IMG/VR virus record: IMGVR_UViG_3300023172_002166
Location: 1-27,528 of that record
Length of the DNA: 27,528 nt
Source: a virus
Reading direction: 5' to 3' (one strand)
This document shows positions 7,260-15,499 of this stretch, piece by piece. Each line of letters opens with the position of its first letter. Position 1 is the stretch's first letter. A program made the position numbers and the translations under genes. The notes beneath the pieces were generated by a model, which ran no database searches, was not told where the DNA came from, and saw only the letters and a program-made list of their open reading frames with translations.

Positions 7260-7918
7260 AGACTAATATCCTTATAGTAACTTTCCCAGTCGGTGCTGTA
7301 GTCACAATCTTTGTAATCATCAAACCACGGTCCGCCATCAGTGTAGTGTATACATTTTACATCATCTTTGTGGTTATATTCTCCTGCTAACCAATTCCAT
7401 TCTAAAGGTAAGTCGCCTATTAAGTGATCTCCTTCTAGCCACTTAAATTGGTGTAGTTCTAGTCCACTTGCTTTCATTACATAGTCTGGTGTAAGTGTTG
7501 TACACTTTTTACAGTTAAGTAACATAAAACTTGACCAATTTTTCTTTTCGTATTTTGTCTGTATTTGTCCTAAAAACTTTGTATCTGTTTTAGGTTGGTA
7601 GTCATGTTTACATAATTGTACTGCGTAACTGTCATCACGTAAACGCCATAATTCATTAATGTCTGCTGTCATTAACATATCACAGTCCATAAACAGTGCC
7701 CAGCCTTGATAGTTCATAAGGTGTGGTACAATAAATCTACTAAAACTAAATTCAGTACTACTGAGGTCATTACGTTCTCTTACGTAATCATCTTTAATGT
7801 TTTCTAAATATATAGGAGTAATGCTTACAGGCTTTGTGCTGTTTTTTAGTATACTGTAACTAAGAACATTAAACGATACCTTCTCTTTTGTGTCGTATCC
7901 TATAAAAACATTAATCAT
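7256..7918 (-). CDS. GT8-family-like glycosyltransferase
   Basis: The 220-aa protein opens INVFIGYDTKEKVSFNVLSYSI, has ALFMDCDMLMTADINELW with the DCD metal motif at 78-80, NWSSFMLLNC (127-136), and ends with HYTDGGPWFDDY (191-202). These are features of bacterial and viral GT8-type enzymes that use UDP-sugars. It overlaps the FkbM gene upstream by 4 nt (ATGA-type) and the next glycosyltransferase downstream by 4 nt, so it belongs to a continuous translational run. Acceptor is unknown. Confidence 0.8.
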   Translation of the reverse strand: MINVFIGYDTKEKVSFNVLSYSILKNSTKPVSITPIYLENIKDDYVRERNDLSSTEFSFSRFIVPHLMNYQGWALFMDCDMLMTADINELWRLRDDSYAVQLCKHDYQPKTDTKFLGQIQTKYEKKNWSSFMLLNCKKCTTLTPDYVMKASGLELHQFKWLEGDHLIGDLPLEWNWLAGEYNHKDDVKCIHYTDGGPWFDDYKDCDYSTDWESYYKDISL

Positions 7919-8619
7919 AAATCTATCTTATCCTTGTGTGCAAATACAGTATCCTTGCTTACTGATCCTCGTTGAAAAAATCCCCATTCTAATAACTTTA
8001 ATTTTACTAAGTGTTTCTTTTCTTTTTCTTTAGGTGTCCTAATAGGAAGTTCAACGCATAGAACAGGTTTATGTATTTCTAGTGTTTTCCTCGCACCATC
8101 TAGCACTGATTCCTCTGTGCCTTGTACGTCTATTTTAATTAAATCTACATTTTCAAAATCAAATGAATCTAGTTTACGTTGTTCTACTGGATAACTTTTA
8201 AGATCTTCATATGTAAGCAAAGAGTCTGTGGGACCTTCTATAACTCCTTGGGCGCTAGTTCCTGCATTTCCAGTTGCTTTTTCTTCATAGAAAAATTTAA
8301 CAACTTCTTCTTTGTTTCCTAGTGCATATGGATGTAACGTTACATTGGAGTAGTTTTTAAGATTTATTTCAAACGCTTCTCTACAGTCTGGTTGTGGTTC
8401 AAAAGCAATAACTGTTTCGAACCTATCTGCAAATGGTCTACTCCACGTGCCTATGTTTGCACCAATATCTATTACTGTCCTAAAACTTTGGCAGTGTCGT
8501 AATGCATGTTCACGGTGTGCAATTTGATAATCAGAGGTATTGTTTGCACTAAAGAATTCTAAAAAGTCTTTTTCCCTTGAAGGCATATACCAACCATAGG
8601 CGTTAATCAACTTTGTCAT
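7915..8619 (-). CDS. FkbM-family SAM-dependent methyltransferase
   Basis: The 234-aa product has DIGANIGTWS (51-60), IAFEPQP (71-77) and KIDVQGTEE (162-170), the FkbM set. It is the first gene of the minus-strand run that ends at 4617. Its ATG at 8619 is preceded by AATAAATA ending five nt upstream and lacks a Shine-Dalgarno, so a late transcript would begin at the ATG. The gene faces the plus-strand glycosyltransferase at 8661 across 41 nt. It likely methylates a sugar hydroxyl. Confidence 0.85.
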   Translation of the reverse strand: MTKLINAYGWYMPSREKDFLEFFSANNTSDYQIAHREHALRHCQSFRTVIDIGANIGTWSRPFADRFETVIAFEPQPDCREAFEINLKNYSNVTLHPYALGNKEEVVKFFYEEKATGNAGTSAQGVIEGPTDSLLTYEDLKSYPVEQRKLDSFDFENVDLIKIDVQGTEESVLDGARKTLEIHKPVLCVELPIRTPKEKEKKHLVKLKLLEWGFFQRGSVSKDTVFAHKDKIDL

Positions 8620-8624
8620 GCAAT

Positions 8625-8632
8625 TATTTATT
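8625..8632 (-). promoter_or_regulatory. T4-type late box AATAAATA, five nt before a start codon
   Basis: The minus strand reads AATAAATA (8632-8625), then five nt, then ATG 8619. It fits the NATAAATA form used by marine T4-like phages. With the last A at -6, transcription starts on the A of the ATG. Confidence 0.6.
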
Positions 8633-8647
8633 TTAGCGATTTTACCT

Positions 8648-8655
8648 TATAAATA
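8648..8655 (+). promoter_or_regulatory. T4-type late box TATAAATA, five nt before a start codon
   Basis: A perfect TATAAATA is followed by five nt and the ATG at 8661, so the predicted first base is the A of the ATG. It stands back to back with the minus-strand box at 8625-8632 in one 41-nt gap, forming a divergent late promoter pair. Confidence 0.7.
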
Positions 8656-8660
8656 ATTAT

Positions 8661-9545
8661 ATGCACACTTTATCAGTCTTTACGTCCTGGCATCCTGCAG
8701 GATATGAAAAATATGGAAAACAATTCATTTCAGGATACAATTCAAATTGGCCAAAAGAAGTTCCATTAGCCATATACGCAGAAGATCATATACCAGACAC
8801 TGGTGGTAATCCAAACATAACTGTGTATGACCAACGACAAACATTGCCAGAACTTAAAGCATGGCAAGAAAAACACAAAGACAATCCACATGCACATGGC
8901 TGGAATAAAGACAAAACACTTAAAAGTTTTTTATGGGACGCAAGTAGATTTGCTAATAAAGTATTTGCACTTTGGCATTGGGCTGAACATTGTAATACGG
9001 ACATATTCATTTGGTGTGACGGAGATGTAAGAACACATACTCCTATGCCATTGGATTTTTTACATAGCATTGCACCTGGTAAAAAGCAACTATCTACTCA
9101 CTTGGGAAGAGTTACTTGGCCCGAATGTGGTTGGATGATGTTTAATCGGCACCATCCTCGGTTCAAAGACTTTATGACAAAGTGGCGTTGGATATATGAA
9201 AGCGATGATATCTTTAATCACAAAGAAACGCACGACAGTTTTATCTACGGCGAACTAGTAGAAGAATTCAAACAACAAGAAGTTAAGTTTAACGATTTAG
9301 GCAGTCCAGAAGCCAGCGGACATATTTTTATTAATAGTGTGCTAGGTCAATATATGGACCACCTTAAAGGATTTCGTAAAGAAGTAGGTAAAAGTCTAGC
9401 AAAAGACATACAAAAGAACTTCCAACACAAAGATAATACTTGGTGGCATGATGTAAAAAATTACACTAAGGCAGATATTGCTAGAGAAAAATTAAAAAAG
9501 CCACATGAATATGCCGCTAAAAAAGTTAAGACGAAAGGTCTTTAG
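8661..9545 (+). CDS. Phage-type glycosyltransferase (GT-A-like)
   Basis: The 294-aa product starts MHTLSVFTSWHPAGYEKYG and has TDIFIWCDGDVRTHTPMP, whose DGD (120-122) is a likely metal and nucleotide-sugar site, then THLGRVTWPECGWMMFNRHHP. This is close in plan to glycosyltransferase-like proteins of T4-like phages. In-frame TAG at 8634 limits the start to ATG 8661; no Shine-Dalgarno is present and a perfect late box ends five nt upstream. Its last 20 nt overlap the convergent sulfotransferase gene. The C-terminus is Lys-rich. Confidence 0.65.
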   Translation: MHTLSVFTSWHPAGYEKYGKQFISGYNSNWPKEVPLAIYAEDHIPDTGGNPNITVYDQRQTLPELKAWQEKHKDNPHAHGWNKDKTLKSFLWDASRFANKVFALWHWAEHCNTDIFIWCDGDVRTHTPMPLDFLHSIAPGKKQLSTHLGRVTWPECGWMMFNRHHPRFKDFMTKWRWIYESDDIFNHKETHDSFIYGELVEEFKQQEVKFNDLGSPEASGHIFINSVLGQYMDHLKGFRKEVGKSLAKDIQKNFQHKDNTWWHDVKNYTKADIAREKLKKPHEYAAKKVKTKGL

Positions 9546-10245
9546 TAATACGCTTATAGCCTAGTTTTCTAAAATCACGTTTATATCTTTGAAATATTAG
9601 TTCTAATACTTCTTCGTTTAAATCTTGCCAACTACCTTGCTTGTCGTCATTAACTAAACTACGACGAGGTTCAACATGGGTACCAAGTTCCTTAAGCCAT
9701 TGCCATAGTCTATCCATTTTTTCAACTTGAAATATCATTGCTTGACTTCCTACAATATACTCCCACTGACTGCTTTTAATTATTCTACACATGTCTTTCC
9801 AATGTCCACCTTTGTGTAACAACCTGTCTATGTCTTTTAAAACGCTTAGTGGAGTAGCCTTATCCCAGTAGAGTAATCTTTCTGCTAGGTCTTCTTTATT
9901 GTTATTCTTAATATCCTCAAGTCCGTCATGCATACGTTGGTCAAGTTTTTGTTGATAGTAAAACCAACTGTGATATCTTGCATAAGGATTCCTCACAACA
10001 GTAAACCAAGTTTTTGGCGGTGGGAACACTCTAGGCATTTTGCTTTGGCTTTTATGAGGCCAAGCGGTTCTAAATTTTGTATGTGTGTTGAATACGGGCC
10101 ACGGTGACCAAGGCATGTCTAACCTTTGCTCATATAAACGAGGACGTGGATCAGGACCAGGACTAGCAAATGCATCATATACGCTCGTTCCTGCACACTT
10201 AGGAATGTGGATAAATCCTAACTTGTGATTTGTAGTTACAAACAT
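9526..10245 (-). CDS. Sulfotransferase (Sulfotransfer_2-like, PAPS-dependent)
   Basis: The 239-aa protein has FIHIPKCAGTS (11-21), matching the 5'-phosphosulfate loop, and FTVVRNPYARYHSW (81-94), matching the 3'-phosphate site with R85 and S93, then a C-terminal RYKRDFRKLGY. These are the two PAPS-binding elements of carbohydrate sulfotransferases, which move sulfate to sugar hydroxyls or amines. The ATG shares one base with the upstream TAA (TAATG). Its end overlaps the plus-strand glycosyltransferase by 20 nt. Sulfation of a phage or host glycan is the natural reading, and PAPS would have to come from the host. Confidence 0.85.
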   Translation of the reverse strand: MFVTTNHKLGFIHIPKCAGTSVYDAFASPGPDPRPRLYEQRLDMPWSPWPVFNTHTKFRTAWPHKSQSKMPRVFPPPKTWFTVVRNPYARYHSWFYYQQKLDQRMHDGLEDIKNNNKEDLAERLLYWDKATPLSVLKDIDRLLHKGGHWKDMCRIIKSSQWEYIVGSQAMIFQVEKMDRLWQWLKELGTHVEPRRSLVNDDKQGSWQDLNEEVLELIFQRYKRDFRKLGYKRITKDLSS

Positions 10246-10808
10246 TATTTGACTAGTATGTAATCGTGCTTCTGTTGGTCAACTACTCGATAACCCAGTG
10301 TTTTACAAAATTCTAATGCTTCAAACTTTTTACCTTTACCCCACTTTTCTGTAGCATCATTTTGTTCTATGCAAAGAGTAGGACTGTATTTTTGTATTGT
10401 TTCAACTGCACCTTTAAGAACTTTAAGTTCGTGTCCTTCAACATCTATTTTAATAAATCCTATGTTGTCGAACTTAAAACTATCTAGTGTGCGCAGGTTT
10501 GCCACTTTACGTTTTCTGCTACTAACATGGTCATCTCTGCTTTCAACAATAACTCCTCCCCACGCAGTCAACTGTTCTTCTTTATCATGAAGTCCGTAGT
10601 TGTAAAAGGTGCATCGGTTTTCATGTTTTACATAACGTTCCATTATTGAAGTTTGTCTGTAATCAAAACTATAACAATGTTGAAACTTTTCTAGTATAAG
10701 ACTAGTAAACTGTGCGTACCTTGCACCTATGTCAATAGCGTTACTAAAATTAGTTATGTGGGGTATACATTGTTCCCAAGTTGGTTGGCATGGATTAATA
10801 GTTTGCAC
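10245..10808 (-). CDS. FkbM-type methyltransferase with altered SAM motif
   Basis: The 187-aa product has DIGARYAQF (26-34) where other FkbM proteins have DIGANxGxx, SFDYRQT in place of the FEP loop, and a good FIKIDVEGHE (118-127). The missing glycine in motif I may lower SAM binding or change it, so the protein could be degenerate or could have a specialised role. It is also shorter than its two paralogs in this window (234 and 277 aa). It overlaps the upstream methyltransferase by 14 nt and is joined TAATG to the sulfotransferase. Confidence 0.7.
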   Translation of the reverse strand: MQTINPCQPTWEQCIPHITNFSNAIDIGARYAQFTSLILEKFQHCYSFDYRQTSIMERYVKHENRCTFYNYGLHDKEEQLTAWGGVIVESRDDHVSSRKRKVANLRTLDSFKFDNIGFIKIDVEGHELKVLKGAVETIQKYSPTLCIEQNDATEKWGKGKKFEALEFCKTLGYRVVDQQKHDYILVK

Positions 10809-11610
10809 CTCTATGATCCTTTTGTCTTGTATCTACATTATCGGAACTGTATTCTCCTTTGAGATCATCCACTATATCATTGACATAGCGTCCTTGAAAA
10901 GGAATCTGAAAAGGTTGGTCTGTAGTTTTTGTATATGCGGCAACAATGCTAACATTCTGTGCTTTGCCGTCTCTGTTGTGTAAGTTGTCATACACTTGTT
11001 CTAATTTGCTAATAGGATTACGTGGCTTCTTCTGTTCATAAAATGCCCAACTGTCCATACTAGTTTTACAGTCTGCATAATGACCTGTGTTTTGTGCCAG
11101 CCACATAAACTGCCACTTGTAACCATTTGCGGCTACGATATCTCTGAACAGTTGTGGATGATAACTATAGAAACAATGATTAAACCATGGAGCAAAAGGC
11201 AATACACAAATAATAGTGCCACCTACTTTACATAAGTTGTGCATGTTTTCAAATACAGTACGTTGGTCAAAAATGTGTTCACCTGTGCCATTGTTTGTTA
11301 CATAATCAAATTGTGTTGTATAGTTGTACTTGTCTTTAAGTATAAAGTTAAGATCCATTGCAATACTGCGTAATTCAGTATTAATGTCTATGGCAAGATA
11401 ATCTGAAAAGCCTAAGTCCTCAAAGTACTGCCATACAAACTCTGTGGGTTTTCGTAAGTTTTTACCACTTACTTTTGCACAATGATCAATCCACTTGTCG
11501 CTGTATCTAAATCTTTGATTACCCCATTCTACCACAGTTGCTCCAGGCTTAAAACAACCTTTACTAGATAGAGTTGCAGTCGCTAACTGCATGATGTTAT
11601 TGAATGCCAT
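10795..11610 (-). CDS. Class I SAM-dependent methyltransferase-like protein
   Basis: The 271-aa protein has a first strand VVEWGNQRF (26-34) in the motif I position, YLAIDINTE (71-79) as motif II, and a methyltransferase-type C-terminal half with GTGEHIF, FENMHNLCKVGGTIICVLPF and HPQLFRDIVAANGYK. The glycine-rich loop is weak, but the post-I and motif III/IV order fits a class I fold. It follows the 2OG oxygenase gene by one nt. The target is unknown; the setting favours a sugar or lipid-linked intermediate. Confidence 0.65.
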   Translation of the reverse strand: MAFNNIMQLATATLSSKGCFKPGATVVEWGNQRFRYSDKWIDHCAKVSGKNLRKPTEFVWQYFEDLGFSDYLAIDINTELRSIAMDLNFILKDKYNYTTQFDYVTNNGTGEHIFDQRTVFENMHNLCKVGGTIICVLPFAPWFNHCFYSYHPQLFRDIVAANGYKWQFMWLAQNTGHYADCKTSMDSWAFYEQKKPRNPISKLEQVYDNLHNRDGKAQNVSIVAAYTKTTDQPFQIPFQGRYVNDIVDDLKGEYSSDNVDTRQKDHRGANY

Positions 11611-11611
11611 A

Positions 11612-12388
11612 TTATACTTTCGTTTTAATTTCTTTTACTTTCCACATACGACCGTTGCCGTTGAATTCGCCAATTATGTTAATACTTCTTCTTCGTAGTC
11701 TGGGTTGTATTCTAGGTGTTACACTATGCACACTACCTTTAACATTTAAAAACATACAAAAATTGTTTGCTTGATAAGGTACTTCACGCTGAGGTTGATG
11801 TATATCATCTGCAACTTGTCTGCCAAGTGTTTTGTTTACTTCTGTAATTTCCTTGTGTACACTATGAACAGTGAAGTTACCACCTAATGAATCATCTTCA
11901 GGTAACCTCATATATAACAGCCCTGCATATATTTCAACAGGATTGTCTATGTGAGGTGTCCTAGTAGTGCCCGTTTGATCAACGGGTTCGTGTACAACAA
12001 ACTGACAGTCTGCTACATAACTGCCCGAGTTATCTACATCACGCGGAGTAACACTTCCTTGTAATAAGTCGTGCAAGAATTGGTCACCGTATGCTTTTGC
12101 AATGTGAGGACCAAATAATTCTATACAAGAATTAAAATATTCTTTACTTGTATGATATGCAAAAAAGTCTTGCCAAATTGCAGGTGGTTGTTGCTGTTGG
12201 CATTCTTTCATCTTATAACGATATGTTACACCGTTGTCATGTGGACTTGTACTACAAACAAGTTCCATAGGAAATGTTTCACATAATTCTTTATATCTTT
12301 TTTCAGGAAGTGCGCCTTCTACACAAACATAAGGGTAAGGGTCAGTTTCTACTTGTTTTACGTTTTGTAATACGCTTAGTTCATGCAT
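11612..12388 (-). CDS. 2-oxoglutarate/Fe(II)-dependent oxygenase
   Basis: The 258-aa protein has TPHIDNPVEIYAGLLYM with H146 and D148 as the HxD iron ligands, GGNFTVH after the core strand, and GSVHSVTPR with distal H221 followed by RRRSINIIG supplying an Arg for 2-oxoglutarate. This is the double-stranded beta-helix oxygenase layout, which hydroxylates proteins, sugars or small molecules. The ATG lies in the end of the upstream capsule-type gene (8-nt overlap). In this island it probably oxidises a glycan or its precursor, but this is inference. Confidence 0.8.
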   Translation of the reverse strand: MHELSVLQNVKQVETDPYPYVCVEGALPEKRYKELCETFPMELVCSTSPHDNGVTYRYKMKECQQQQPPAIWQDFFAYHTSKEYFNSCIELFGPHIAKAYGDQFLHDLLQGSVTPRDVDNSGSYVADCQFVVHEPVDQTGTTRTPHIDNPVEIYAGLLYMRLPEDDSLGGNFTVHSVHKEITEVNKTLGRQVADDIHQPQREVPYQANNFCMFLNVKGSVHSVTPRIQPRLRRRSINIIGEFNGNGRMWKVKEIKTKV

Positions 12389-13229
12389 CTGTTTTTCTTT
12401 CTTTTTCTAAATATCTCCAAGCACTTCCACTTAACAGCTCGTGTGTTTCGAATTGATGGTTACATAAATTAAACAACCATGGCATTCTGTCAAATTCTTT
12501 AAGTTTCTCAATGTCCATTATATTATTACTAATAGGATATGCCGCACATTGTTCGCTACATATAATAGGTATCCCTTGTATAGCGGCTTGTATTGCTACA
12601 CTACTGTGATAAGCAATCACACAATGTGCTCTTGATAATTCTTGTTCTAAAGGAAGTTGCGTCGGGTCAACCGGAGTACGTCCAATCTCTTTGCCTTTTT
12701 CATCTAAGATAACTTCACCAGGCTTACCCCTTACAATTATCTGTCTATTTGTTAAAGGTCTAATAGTTTCTAAAACTTTATTAGTCCATTCATGACTTCC
12801 AAACACATAACTTACTGCATCTGTAGGCGGCAAAATTAGAATTGTTTGTCCATCTCTGCGCCAAGGCTTAAGCTCAAATGTTCTATCAAATATTTTGTTA
12901 AACTTTGTAGAATCTGTATCTGTAATTTTGTTACAGTTGAACGCATCTGCTGTTACACGCATCCACTCGCTTGATTTATTGTAGCCAGCCTTAAAATACG
13001 CATGATCCATGTAGTAAAATTTATGTTTACCTGCAATTAGGTATTTTAGTAAATCACCACCGCCACGTATGATGCCTGCTGTAATTACTCTCGAAGTATC
13101 GCTAGGAATACGTTGATTCCTTATCCACCAATCTATGGGCCAAATTCTGCCTTGAGCACCTTTGCTCATATTATGGACAATACGTTCCTGTGTATTTGAT
13201 TTATTCTTAGGTAAGAATGAAACTATCAT
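12381..13229 (-). CDS. Capsule-polysaccharide-type transferase-like protein (copy 1)
   Basis: The 282-aa product has ILILPPTDAV (130-139), QIIVRGKPGE, then LPLEQELSRAHCVIAYHSSVAIQAAIQGIP (the YHSS-to-GIP core at 207-221) and a long C-terminus. An Arg-Lys-Pro strand followed by a Ser-rich S..AIxAxxxGIP motif is the nucleotide-sugar lobe seen in capsular polysaccharide export or transferase (KpsS/Kdo-transferase-like) GT-B proteins. Two further genes here (13207, 15500) share this core. It overlaps its upstream paralog by 23 nt, with AAGGA about a dozen bases before the ATG. Confidence 0.6.
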   Translation of the reverse strand: MIVSFLPKNKSNTQERIVHNMSKGAQGRIWPIDWWIRNQRIPSDTSRVITAGIIRGGGDLLKYLIAGKHKFYYMDHAYFKAGYNKSSEWMRVTADAFNCNKITDTDSTKFNKIFDRTFELKPWRRDGQTILILPPTDAVSYVFGSHEWTNKVLETIRPLTNRQIIVRGKPGEVILDEKGKEIGRTPVDPTQLPLEQELSRAHCVIAYHSSVAIQAAIQGIPIICSEQCAAYPISNNIMDIEKLKEFDRMPWLFNLCNHQFETHELLSGSAWRYLEKERKTDA

Positions 13230-14013
13230 TGATGTTATGTATTCCTTGACGTATTTCTTTTTCAGTAAATTGATAATAACTTAATGTATTTAACCATTTT
13301 GTACGATCGGGTCTAATAGGAGTTTCTATTTTACTAAGGTCCCACAGAGCTATAGGCGAGGCTGGTCCTTGCTCGTGAGTGAATACAGGTATGCCTAAAC
13401 ATGCGGCTTCGACTGCCGACATGCTAACTGATGTTACAACTGCATGTGCATTACTAGCATCTTCTGCAAAAGGTACTCTAGCCGCGGCTGGCCCACTAGT
13501 GCCACGTGCTCTAGGCTTGTGTCTTATTTTAATAGGTCTATCCGTGTAACGTTTTAGTGTTGCTACTGTTTGTTCAGTCCATCCAGGTTGTCCTATGAAT
13601 CGTTCCATAGTAGGACTACTAGGGCACACCAAAATATGATCACCACGAGTTTGCCAATCATGTACTTCTACTCCTAATTGTTTAAATCTATCATTGGGAT
13701 AATCATTTACCCAAGTAACATGTGTTGCATTAGGTACAATACGCCAGTAAAAATCCATATTTGGATTGACTGCTTCTTTTAGTCCATTCCAACGACCCCA
13801 ATAAGGCATGTCAGTAAAGTACCACTTGAGCCCTAGTCTAATATGTTCTTTAACTAAGTGATAATTTTTGCCTACAAATCCCCAAAAGAAACTGGGTCCA
13901 GTTTCGTCCCAAGAATAATCTAGTATTTTTCTAAACCCATAACACTCATGTAAAGGGTTCATAACACGATAGGCTTTGCTGTCTTCTTTATGTCCCGGAC
14001 AATATAAGTTCAC
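13207..14013 (-). CDS. Capsule-polysaccharide-type transferase-like protein (copy 2)
   Basis: The 268-aa product shares the fold markers of its downstream neighbour: DHILVCPSS (125-133), IKIRHKPR (161-168) and SVSMSAVEAACLGIPV (195-210), then GPASPIALWDLSKIE matching the copy-1 region after the core. The N-terminal half is unlike copy 1, as expected for an acceptor-binding lobe. The start is GTG 14013, overlapping the carbamoyltransferase TGA (GTGA) with AAAGG upstream. It probably transfers an activated sugar or polyol phosphate. Confidence 0.6.
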   Translation of the reverse strand: MNLYCPGHKEDSKAYRVMNPLHECYGFRKILDYSWDETGPSFFWGFVGKNYHLVKEHIRLGLKWYFTDMPYWGRWNGLKEAVNPNMDFYWRIVPNATHVTWVNDYPNDRFKQLGVEVHDWQTRGDHILVCPSSPTMERFIGQPGWTEQTVATLKRYTDRPIKIRHKPRARGTSGPAAARVPFAEDASNAHAVVTSVSMSAVEAACLGIPVFTHEQGPASPIALWDLSKIETPIRPDRTKWLNTLSYYQFTEKEIRQGIHNINDSFILT

Positions 14014-15485
14014 GAGAAAACCTTTACTCCATATTTGTTTTCAAATCTATCTGCGTCAGCACGAGTATCTACCATGGGCTCTCCCCTAATGTTTAAACTT
14101 GTGTTCAATAACATAGGACAACCTGTTTCTGCGTACCATGTCTCTAACAATTTTCTAAAGCCTGGACTATCGTTCTTGCTAACTGTTTGTACACGGCTAG
14201 TTCCGTCTACGTGTACAATAGCAGGAAAGTCTTCGGGCTTTTTACATGTAGCAACTACTTGCATGTAGGGACTATCTTCCCAAGCCATAGGCATATCAAA
14301 GTAATCGTGTACATGTTCAGCAAGTATGGCAGGAGCGAATGGTCTGAATAGTTGTCGCTTTTTAATCTTGTTAACAGCATCCTTTATTTCTATACCGCGG
14401 GGGTCTGCTAATAGACTGCGATGTCCTAATGCTCTAGGACCAAACTCTGCTCTGCCGCTTGCTACACCTGCAATCTTATGTTCTTTAAGATAATTTACAA
14501 GTTCTTTTACAGGGTACTCACCTGGTATGTCAGTACCCAAATAAGGGTGTTGCCAATTTAACTTAGTGCCTTGTAGTATAGCGGCGGCTCCTAGACTACT
14601 ACCAGCATCACCTGGATTGGGCATAATCCAAATGTCTTCAAAGTATTTGCCAATGTTCCTGTTTGCTACACAATTTAGTGCTACTCCGCCCATAAACACA
14701 ACACTAGATTCGCCTGTTAGGTCACGAGCCTTACGGAATACAACATCTAACAGTTCTTCCGTTAGTACTTGTACACCTGCGGCAATATCAGTGTCTTTAG
14801 AGTCTTTTAAGTAGTCTTTTTCAATGCCCAAGTGCATATTTTTGCTAAATTTAAGTCTCCGAGGATCACTTATTAGGTCACTCTTGATAGTACTACTAAG
14901 TTTGCCATCACCAAATGCACTCATGCCCATTAGGATATATTCTTCATCTAGTGGCTTTAGACCTACTCGTTGTGTAAACGCAGAGTACATTAGTCCAATA
15001 CTATGGGGATACTTGTTTGACCAAAGTTTTTCGTATTCTACTTCTCCATCAAAGTCTTCTACAGCATGCCATATACTCATAGTATCCCACTCGCCTATAG
15101 CATCTACCACAACAACTGCGGCACTTTCGAATGGACTAGTTGCAAAGCCAGCGGCGGCATGTGATTCGTGATGATCGGCATAGTAAACCGGAATATCTGA
15201 CAGTCCTGTAAAGTAACGTAAGTTTGTTTTTACTGTGGGCCATTGTAATGCATCGTCCCATTGTCCTGCAAATGCTTGTCTAAATTTTTTATTCCAGGGA
15301 TTTTCGTAATAGATTATTTTGTCAGGCTTGCCATACTGAAATGCTTCTTCAAATATCTGTTTGTTGATCCAGTTGTCGTGCTTGTGCTTACTGAAACGTT
15401 CAGTATGTCCTGCAAATAGTATTTCTTTTTCGTTGATTAGCGTTACGCCTGCATCGTGGAAACCGTAACTTACACCTAGTATCAT
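14010..15485 (-). CDS. NodU/CmcH-type carbamoyltransferase
   Basis: The 491-aa product has ADHHESHAA (103-111) with the catalytic His residues, VVVDAIGEWDT (125-135), MGGVALNCVAN (265-275), and a C-terminal domain with FGPRALGHRSLLADPR (348-363) and LNTSLNIRGEPMV (460-472). Family members use carbamoyl phosphate and ATP, via a carbamoyl-adenylate, to O-carbamoylate sugars, antibiotics or, in some phages, modified nucleosides. It is shorter than many bacterial members (about 550-600 aa) but both domains are complete. It heads the minus-strand run down to 9526, faces a plus-strand gene across 14 nt, and has a late box about 60 nt upstream. Confidence 0.9.
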   Translation of the reverse strand: MILGVSYGFHDAGVTLINEKEILFAGHTERFSKHKHDNWINKQIFEEAFQYGKPDKIIYYENPWNKKFRQAFAGQWDDALQWPTVKTNLRYFTGLSDIPVYYADHHESHAAAGFATSPFESAAVVVVDAIGEWDTMSIWHAVEDFDGEVEYEKLWSNKYPHSIGLMYSAFTQRVGLKPLDEEYILMGMSAFGDGKLSSTIKSDLISDPRRLKFSKNMHLGIEKDYLKDSKDTDIAAGVQVLTEELLDVVFRKARDLTGESSVVFMGGVALNCVANRNIGKYFEDIWIMPNPGDAGSSLGAAAILQGTKLNWQHPYLGTDIPGEYPVKELVNYLKEHKIAGVASGRAEFGPRALGHRSLLADPRGIEIKDAVNKIKKRQLFRPFAPAILAEHVHDYFDMPMAWEDSPYMQVVATCKKPEDFPAIVHVDGTSRVQTVSKNDSPGFRKLLETWYAETGCPMLLNTSLNIRGEPMVDTRADADRFENKYGVKVFS

Positions 15486-15493
15486 ATTAAATA
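15486..15493 (+). promoter_or_regulatory. Late-like box ATTAAATA, six nt before a start codon
   Basis: ATTAAATA keeps the TAAATA core and lies in the 14-nt divergent gap; six nt separate it from ATG 15500. The predicted first base is 15499, one base before the ATG. The match to the consensus is weaker than at 8648, so it rests partly on sharing the spacing of the other two plus-strand genes. Confidence 0.4.
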
Positions 15494-15499
15494 TGTTTT

